Source: Gammaproteobacteria bacterium (GTDB lineage Bacteria > Pseudomonadota > Gammaproteobacteria > DSM-16500). Taken from it: a DNA stretch of 64,000 bases. Of the stretch, positions 59,317 to 64,000 are shown piece after piece (position 1 is the stretch's first letter; each line of letters starts with the position of its first letter). The position numbers and the translations under genes were made by a program. The stretch spans positions 62,001-126,000 of the forward strand of contig JAJPGW010000007.1 in NCBI GenBank assembly GCA_021325575.1, given 5' to 3'. The notes under the pieces were generated by a model, which ran no database searches, was not told where the DNA came from, and was given only the letters and a program-made list of their open reading frames with translations.

Positions 59317-59555
59317 TAAACCGGACCCCAACAGTGGTGTCGATGATGGACGACCATCACATAAGGACCAGGCATCATTCCAGCGTATTGAACATAGTGC
59401 CCAGGAACCCAAAAGCCATGACGGTTCCAGTGCGCAGGTACCCACATGACGCTTGGCGCATAGAAACCACTTGCCACAATCACGTGACTCGCCTCACACA
59501 CATTAAAGGTTAATAAAGCCGCTGCTGTAACAAGACACATTTTTAACCACTTCAT
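59313..59555 (-). CDS. Secreted aromatic/Gly-rich small protein (WxxGxW-like)
   Basis: An 80-residue protein. The signal peptide ends ASH-V near 24. The mature part is rich in W, H, Y and G (WVPAHWNRHG, WVPGHYVQY), the pattern of YXWGXW/WVPGHW-type small exported proteins. The start is the ATG at 59555 with GAGG upstream. Function unknown. Confidence 0.75.
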   Translation of the reverse strand: MKWLKMCLVTAAALLTFNVCEASHVIVASGFYAPSVMWVPAHWNRHGFWVPGHYVQYAGMMPGPYVMVVHHRHHCWGPVY

Positions 59556-59694
59556 AGTAAACCTCGTATTGTAAGAACAGTTAAATTCTAAGCCGAATTT
59601 TTCAGGATACAACTGATTTATATTTTGGTGTCTTAAGCATTTCTTAAGGTTTTGGATTTAGAATCTACGGGTTTTTTTAAAAAGGGAATAGAAG

Positions 59695-59904
59695 ATGTCA
59701 GCGAGAAAAGTATTCAAACGATTATCAATCAATTTGCCAGTCCGTTCAAAAAATTCTAAAACGGATAAAAAAGCGGAAATGTCCCCTGCTGAATCCAAAG
59801 CTGCAACCGATTTTTTTAATAAATTTGTTAAGCAAGAATTTCCAAATGCCAAGGAAGCTACCATTATTCTTCCAAGACCTATCGAACGGCGCAATTCACG
59901 ATAG
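59695..59904 (+). CDS. Small basic protein of unknown function
   Basis: A 69-residue, strongly basic protein without signal peptide; predicted helix in the middle (AESKAATDFFNKFV) and disordered basic ends. A GGGAA-type ribosome site precedes the ATG. No family recognised. It may be a short DNA- or RNA-associated protein or a genus-specific gene; support is mainly the ribosome site and composition. Confidence 0.5.
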   Translation: MSARKVFKRLSINLPVRSKNSKTDKKAEMSPAESKAATDFFNKFVKQEFPNAKEATIILPRPIERRNSR

Positions 59905-60094
59905 TTCCCATTTTATCGATTTTGTTAAAAAAATAGTTAATTTGGTAAATTGTTTTCGCTCAAAAATAACACAACGATTGATTCGTTGATCAATTCCTTT
60001 GTTAGTCAAGCCCATTCAAAGCAACCTTTCTGAGATTAAAAGATTTCTTTCGCGTTAAAATAAGACTATAAAATGTACAAAAGGAGTGGTTGCC

Positions 60095-60670
60095 ATGAAA
60101 ACTATAAGTACATTGTTGTTGTGTTTAGCTTCTTTTTTAACGTTGTGCTCATGCTCGACGACTAACTCGTCGAGCATGATACCTGCTTCTGATACGCGTC
60201 TGGCTGATTTAACCTGCCGATACAATAGTTGCGGGCAGCCTCGTTCCAATTATGAATCTCGTGTGCCTTCTCATATTGCGACTCATGAAAAAACGATTAT
60301 CGTTGATCCAAATGTGCATACTTGGGCAGCGTATGATCCGGATGGTTCATTGGTCAAAGCAGGACTTGCAACGGCAGGTGGTAAATGGTGTCCTGATATT
60401 CACCGTCCTTGCAAAACCAGCAGCGGCAGCTTTAGGATTTCTTCTTTAGGTGGGCCCGATTGCAAATCGACACGTTATCCGCTTGGTAAAGGGGGTGCGC
60501 CGATGGCTTTTTGTATGTTCTTCCATAACAACTATAGTTTGCATGCTTCATCCGAAGTATTGGAAGGCAATGTGAGCCATGGTTGTGTGCGGTTGCACTA
60601 CAGTGATGCACAATGGATTCGATATAATTTTGCGGATGTAGGAACGAGAGTGATTGTGAAACCTTACTAA
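60095..60670 (+). CDS. L,D-transpeptidase lipoprotein (YkuD fold)
   Basis: A 191-residue protein. The signal peptide ends in a lipobox (LCSC), giving an envelope lipoprotein. The catalytic cysteine is in SHGCVRLHYSDA, the YkuD signature, with the earlier histidine in YSLHASS. It cross-links peptidoglycan or attaches proteins to it. The start at 60095 has GGAG eight bases upstream. Confidence 0.92.
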   Translation: MKTISTLLLCLASFLTLCSCSTTNSSSMIPASDTRLADLTCRYNSCGQPRSNYESRVPSHIATHEKTIIVDPNVHTWAAYDPDGSLVKAGLATAGGKWCPDIHRPCKTSSGSFRISSLGGPDCKSTRYPLGKGGAPMAFCMFFHNNYSLHASSEVLEGNVSHGCVRLHYSDAQWIRYNFADVGTRVIVKPY

Positions 60671-60676
60671 AAGACT

Positions 60677-60703
60677 GTCCCCGCGAAAGCGGGGACTTTT
60701 TTT
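60677..60703. terminator. Bidirectional hairpin terminator (REP-like)
   Basis: GTCCCCGC-GAAA-GCGGGGAC (60677-60696) followed by T7; it lies between two convergent L,D-transpeptidase genes. The core equals the repeats at 61654. Confidence 0.88.
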
Positions 60704-61399
60704 CTAAGCTAAAAACTTCGATGTCTTCAACCAATTCTGATCAGGATAATAAGCAAATACCAAAGTCTTATCTTTAATGGTATTGATCAACGGATGAATC
60801 ACATCAAAACCAACTGCCATACAACCCCAGCTACGGCCCATCATGCCTCGTGCTCTAGCATAAGCTTCGCTGACGTAGGCTGCGCCGTGGAAAATCACGC
60901 TGCGGCTATAAACATTGTCATTAATTCCGTGCTCTAATCCGCGGATATGCAATGAATAACCATCATGGCCAGTATAAGTGGTGTCCGTCACAAATACCCC
61001 AAAGCTGGATTTTAAGCTATTGGGTTTATTTGAAAACGAGGTCGAATTCAATTCACCGCTATTTTTGCCGTGGGCGACATAAGTATTAAATAATACTTTG
61101 TTATTAACGACGTCGATGACCCAGAGACGTTTTTCAGTCGAAGGTCTGGAATAGTCGATAACAGTTAATATGCCTTTCTGAGTAATGCCTTGTTGTTGCG
61201 CTTTTTGATAAGCCATTAAACTCAGCTTTAAAACGTTTTTATCCAAGTTAGAAGCCTTAGCACTAATGGCTTGGACTTCCTGGCTGATCCAGTTTTCGGA
61301 TCCCGGAACTTGTTGATAGTTTGCTGAAGTCAATAAAAAAGGCCCCCAGCCGACCAAACTTAACAATGAAACAAAAAACAATAAATATCTGAATCGCAT
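60704..61399 (-). CDS. Murein L,D-transpeptidase catalytic-domain protein
   Basis: A 231-residue exported protein of the YkuD_2 / 'catalytic domain family' type. An N-terminal membrane or signal segment (~3-20) precedes YSRPSTEKRLWVID, VAHGKNSG, the HIRGLEHG histidine loop and the catalytic SWGCMAV. Convergent to the other L,D-transpeptidase, with a shared terminator. Roles of this family in peptidoglycan remodelling are presumed. Confidence 0.9.
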   Translation of the reverse strand: MRFRYLLFFVSLLSLVGWGPFLLTSANYQQVPGSENWISQEVQAISAKASNLDKNVLKLSLMAYQKAQQQGITQKGILTVIDYSRPSTEKRLWVIDVVNNKVLFNTYVAHGKNSGELNSTSFSNKPNSLKSSFGVFVTDTTYTGHDGYSLHIRGLEHGINDNVYSRSVIFHGAAYVSEAYARARGMMGRSWGCMAVGFDVIHPLINTIKDKTLVFAYYPDQNWLKTSKFLA

Positions 61400-61653
61400 G
61401 TTGCGGTTACCTCATTGTGTATGTATTTGTTTTAAAACTGATTTATAACTTATTGATTAAACAGTTTTTTACTTGATTAAAATGCTAGCTTCTTGATTCT
61501 ACGAGCTGAATTGTAATTATTCAATTGAGGTCCATTATGCCATTACTTGGGCATAATCCAAAGTAATAAATTGTACTTTTTTTGTACTAATTTAATACAA
61601 TCTTAAGGTTAGCCAGGTAGGGCGGATCAATGACTTAAATAGGAATAACCATC

Positions 61654-61699
61654 ATCCCCGCGAAAGCGGGGATCTTTCAATAGGTTACCGCTTTCGCGG
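61654..61699. repeat. Pair of REP-like CCCCGCGAAAGCGGGG hairpins in inverse order
   Basis: First palindrome at 61654-61673 and a second half-copy in inverse order at 61687-61699 (ACCGCTTTCGCGGG). They sit in the 307-base gap 61400-61707, which holds no other feature I can support, apart from the promoter side of the L,D-transpeptidase gene. Confidence 0.75.
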
Positions 61700-61707
61700 G
61701 ACGGCGT

Positions 61708-62646
61708 TTACTGTTGTGCAGGACCTGGATTAGATCTAAGAAGACTACGGACAAATTCATCCTCTGCAGATGTAGGTGTAGGTGTAGGAGATGCTAACCC
61801 GCCTCCTAATCCACCCAGACCTGGTAGTGGCGGTGGCGGTAAAAGGGAAAGTGGAGCATAGCCCCGAGGTACTGGTAATTGCAGTGGCTGCGTCGGCTGA
61901 AAATCAGGCAGAAGAGGGCCTGAATTCGAATTGGAACTCGAAGCCGAATTAGAACTCGGCTGAGTAGCTTGATATTGCATCAATAACAACTGTATTTGTG
62001 CCTGCGACATGGGTATCAGGGATTGGTGTTGTTGCATGCCTGGGGGCAGTGGCAGGGATTGCGCTTGTTGAATGACTTGAGCCGGCATTCGCATTCCTGT
62101 GTGTGCAAGATGAGCATTCGATTGTTGTGCTGGCATTTGAACTTGATTTGTCTGAGGGATCACTTCCATTGGTTTATGATCTTCAGCAGATGCGTCGGCG
62201 GGTTGTTGCAATGGATTGCTGATAGTTTGTTTTTGTTCAGGGATTGTTTCATGACCAGATGACTGTACCTCTGGTTGTTGCGCAGCATGATTTGTTTTTC
62301 TTTTTTTGCGGTTAGGTTGCTCTACTTTGACCGCTGCAGTGGATTCTTGTTTTTTTTCACCGCTTCTCGTAAGCATTTTTGGTGGTTCGGACTCAGCCGG
62401 ATGATTTCGGCGTCTGAGTCTTTTCTTTTGGAAGGATTTATCGTCCTCTGGTTTTTTATTAGGTTTTTGACGAGCTACCATATCAAAAAATTCAGGAGAA
62501 AAGTCTTCGGAAATTTTTTCTAATTCTGATCGATGGCTTTCAATTATTTCACATATCTTATAAAGGTCGTTGGCTTTTCGTTTTCTATAATTTTGAGCTG
62601 ACTCACGATTTTTTTCTAGCTTATCTGGCTTTGGTCTACCTTTCAT
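61708..62646 (-). CDS. 312-residue protein with bZIP-like basic region and Gln/Pro-rich tail; candidate nucleomodulin
   Basis: Residues 12-45 match the eukaryotic bZIP basic region and hinge: NRESAQNYRKRK has the invariant N-x7-R (Asn13, Arg21), and a/d positions L28, I31, I35, L42, I45 follow in a short heptad. Before it is GRPKPDK, like an AT-hook core. Two NLS-like clusters follow (KKRLRRR ~80; RKKRK ~125). The rest is low-complexity, rich in Q, P and S, with PPPPLPG and SPTPTPTS near the end. Thus it looks like a host-type transcription factor. The start is ATG 62646 with GAGG nine bases before; the reading at 62661 begins inside that ribosome site. No signal peptide. Effector role is inference. 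Confidence 0.83.
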   Translation of the reverse strand: MKGRPKPDKLEKNRESAQNYRKRKANDLYKICEIIESHRSELEKISEDFSPEFFDMVARQKPNKKPEDDKSFQKKRLRRRNHPAESEPPKMLTRSGEKKQESTAAVKVEQPNRKKRKTNHAAQQPEVQSSGHETIPEQKQTISNPLQQPADASAEDHKPMEVIPQTNQVQMPAQQSNAHLAHTGMRMPAQVIQQAQSLPLPPGMQQHQSLIPMSQAQIQLLLMQYQATQPSSNSASSSNSNSGPLLPDFQPTQPLQLPVPRGYAPLSLLPPPPLPGLGGLGGGLASPTPTPTSAEDEFVRSLLRSNPGPAQQ

Positions 62647-62679
62647 TTTTAATATCCTCATTGAGTTGTAAAGTGGTAA

Positions 62680-62709
62680 ATTATAAAATAATGATTAAAT
62701 TATCGCCAA
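62680..62709 (-). promoter_or_regulatory. Probable promoter of the bZIP-like gene
   Basis: Minus strand: TTGGCG (62709-62704), 18-base spacer, TATAAT (62685-62680), 34 bases before the start codon. Confidence 0.5.
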
Positions 62710-62724
62710 GTATTTATTTGTTTT

Positions 62725-62758
62725 TTTAATATTTTCTTAATCTAAGTATTTATATACT
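62725..62758 (+). promoter_or_regulatory. PmrA-like tandem box and -10 of the small TM-protein gene
   Basis: TTTAATATT, two bases, CTTAATCTA (62725-62744), then eight bases and TATACT (62753-62758). The half-sites and eight-base gap repeat the arrangement at the CaaX gene. Confidence 0.55.
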
Positions 62759-62800
62759 GGCAGGGTTAGTTAACTTTAATAATAAATAGGAGGGTGTATT

Positions 62801-63097
62801 ATGGGTTTTAGAATGTTTGGTAATGGGCCTGCGAAGGATGCCACATGGGATTTTAACGAAGGGCAGATATGGGCATTGGGCATACTGGGAGGTTTATCAC
62901 TGTTATTATGCGCAGGAGTTATACTCTGTCGACGCAGGGGAAGAGCTGCCGCACCGGCTGTTGAAATACAACAGCAGCCACAGCTAGGTGTTAGAGAAAC
63001 ACCCGCTGCCAATGCAGCCAGAGAAGATGCTGATGTTGAAAGTGGTCAAGGAGGAGAGCACAAGTTTATGCGTCTTGGAAGAAATGCGGACGAATAG
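62801..63097 (+). CDS. 98-residue single-TM protein with disordered tail
   Basis: A short N-terminal part, one membrane helix (~24-44, ALGILGGLSLLLCAGVIL), a positive stop (CRRRGR), then an Ala/Gln/Glu-rich disordered tail. A strong AGGAGGG ribosome site and a PmrA-like promoter precede it, and a terminator follows. No family recognised. Its form (one helix plus a polar tail) and regulation fit a membrane-targeted effector; this is inference. Confidence 0.8.
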   Translation: MGFRMFGNGPAKDATWDFNEGQIWALGILGGLSLLLCAGVILCRRRGRAAAPAVEIQQQPQLGVRETPAANAAREDADVESGQGGEHKFMRLGRNADE

Positions 63098-63104
63098 TGA
63101 TCTC

Positions 63105-63129
63105 AGGCCTGTTAAAACAGGCCTTTTTT
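63105..63129 (+). terminator. Rho-independent terminator
   Basis: AGGCCTG-TTAAAA-CAGGCCT stem with T6, just after the stop at 63097; it also covers the 3' end of the convergent Rap1a-like gene. Confidence 0.92.
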
Positions 63130-63502
63130 AACCACAGGGAAAATATTTTTGATATGCGCGCGCAATTAGCAATGACGCTGGGCAATTTAATTCTTGCGGA
63201 TGGTCTTTTAAATATTTTACGACGACGGATGCAGTCTCCAACATATTGTAATTGGATGGCACGCAATAATGTTTTTTGGAAAGGGTTTCGTTAACGCCGA
63301 TAATATATCCCTGACATTTTCCTGAGTTGGATCCGAGATGATATTCTGTTTCCATTTGCACGCGGCCAAAATTATAATCAAGAACATCGAGAGTGCTTTG
63401 GCAGTATTCCAGTAATTCGTGACCGGTTAAAAAAGTTGTAGCAGAAAAAGTGCAAGGTGAAAACAACAGGAACAGGAGAAAAAACACGGAGAATCGTTTC
63501 AT
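63128..63502 (-). CDS. Rap1a/Tai-family exported protein
   Basis: A 124-residue protein. The signal peptide ends TFSA near 21. The family pattern is present: TGHELLEYC, CQGYIIGV, HYCVP, VVVKYLKDHPQ and a closing A-Y-Q-K-Y-F-P-C. Rap1a and Tai proteins neutralise amidase toxins of type VI secretion in the periplasm; many solitary relatives have other or unknown roles. No effector or T6SS gene is nearby. Confidence 0.85.
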   Translation of the reverse strand: MKRFSVFFLLFLLFSPCTFSATTFLTGHELLEYCQSTLDVLDYNFGRVQMETEYHLGSNSGKCQGYIIGVNETLSKKHYCVPSNYNMLETASVVVKYLKDHPQELNCPASLLIARAYQKYFPCG

Positions 63503-63547
63503 GGTGGATCTCCCGATTTTTCATATAAAATTAGTATATCACAATTT

Positions 63548-63604
63548 TCACCTCTCCCCTTGTGGGAGAGGTCGCCGCGCACAGCGCGGCGGGTGAGGGG
63601 GCGC
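63548..63604. repeat. Single-arm copy of the 14.4 kb palindromic element
   Basis: Reads TCACCTCTCCCCTTGTGGGA then GAGGTCG...CGGGTGAGGGG, the same as the right arm at 14490-14556. It lies between the Rap1a-like gene and aroE. Confidence 0.85.
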
Positions 63605-63639
63605 TAAATCCCAGCACATCATTTAACAAAGGAAAAAAC

Positions 63640-64000
63640 ATGCACAACCTCGCCATCATCGGCAACCCCATAGCCCACAGCCTATCTCCCCAAATCCATC
63701 AGCATTTTGCTCATGATCTAGGAATAACGATCAATTATGATCGCATCGAAGCGCCATTAGATCGCTTTGCCGAAACCGTCCTCCATTTCAAAAAAAATCA
63801 CGGCCACGGCATGAATATCACAGCGCCGTTTAAAGAAGAAGCTTGTCATATCGCAACAAAATTAACTGATCGTGCAAAAATTGCAGGCGCTGTGAATACT
63901 TTTCTTTTTTCTGAAAATGAAATCCTCGGCGACAACACCGATGGAATTGGTTTAATCAGAGACATTACTCAAAATAGAAATTTTTCACTTGCGGGTAAAA
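63640..64000 (+). CDS. aroE: Shikimate dehydrogenase (5' part, cut by window edge)
   Basis: I translated 120 codons from the ATG at 63640, with AAAGGA upstream. The start LAIIGNPIAHSLSPQIHQ and the NITAPFKEEA and GAVNTF motifs with D-N-T-D-G are those of AroE, which reduces dehydroshikimate in aromatic amino-acid synthesis. The C-terminal NADP domain lies outside the window. Confidence 0.95.
   Translation, partial: MHNLAIIGNPIAHSLSPQIHQHFAHDLGITINYDRIEAPLDRFAETVLHFKKNHGHGMNITAPFKEEACHIATKLTDRAKIAGAVNTFLFSENEILGDNTDGIGLIRDITQNRNFSLAGK

Noticed and set aside
61400-61707. Possible extra gene
   Set aside because: No frame with start and ribosome site; the stretch holds hairpin repeats and the promoter side of the L,D-transpeptidase gene.

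Overview
This 64 kb window comes from a gammaproteobacterium that most resembles the order Legionellales (a Coxiella- or Aquicella-like relative). The signs are moderate GC, a 17-kDa-type lipoprotein, a DedA-PAP2-LssY fusion, a Rap1a/Tai-like protein, and several proteins with eukaryote-like features typical of type IV (Dot/Icm) effectors. No rRNA, tRNA or CRISPR array was seen. The taxon and the effector status are inferences; no secretion system lies in the window.

Layout. (1) 1-3.5 kb: envelope proteins (a BON-like exported protein cut by the window edge and a glycine-zipper lipoprotein) and an internally duplicated 709-residue protein with a TPSP-rich tail. (2) 3.5-9.7 kb, minus strand: one operon dacA-ybeD-lipB-lipA-lssY-like-sohB. 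(3) 10.0-12.7 kb: a secreted helix-hairpin-helix protein, then manC and a glycosyltransferase. (4) 14.6-24.7 kb, minus: a tightly overlapping 12-gene surface-polysaccharide operon. It makes a GDP-heptose (gmhA, hddA, gmhB, hddC), carries a transaldolase and Gmd, and has NAD-dependent sugar-modifying enzymes, including a UDP-glucose-dehydrogenase-like protein without the catalytic cysteine. A GtrA/GtrB-like pair begins it. (5) 26.1-33.4 kb, minus: the methyl cycle (metK, ahcY, metH, metF), interrupted by palindromic repeats. (6) 33.5-40.6 kb and 48.6-58.8 kb: two more blocks of O-antigen or exopolysaccharide genes (glycosyltransferases, a second Gmd-like enzyme, fcl, an initiating phospho-sugar transferase, galE, galU, ugd). 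(7) 40.6-48.6 kb: an accessory block inside the polysaccharide region. It holds a protein ending in a CaaX box, decayed antitoxin genes, a secreted cysteine-rich protein, a TPR/beta-barrel outer membrane protein and a 1314-residue single-module NRPS with the architecture of epsilon-poly-L-lysine synthetase. A 69-bp direct repeat copied from a glycosyltransferase 3' end brackets most of the block, and a broken IS66 gene lies inside it. (8) 59-64 kb: small envelope proteins, two L,D-transpeptidases, a protein with a bZIP-like basic region and nuclear-localisation-like clusters, a small single-TM protein, a Rap1a-like protein and the start of aroE.

The most notable candidate system is the poly-amino-acid-synthetase-like gene at 44197-48141 followed in the same direction by the TPR/beta-barrel gene at 42629-44149. 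The adenylation-domain specificity residues, aligned by eye to GrsA, read D-A-E-S-I-G-T-I-I-K, close to the lysine code I recall for BacB (DAESIGSVCK). A cell-surface or secreted cationic homopolymer with its own outer membrane exit is a reasonable hypothesis. PmrA-like tandem TTAA boxes lie about 50 bases upstream of this gene, of the CaaX gene and of the small TM-protein gene, which suggests shared regulation.
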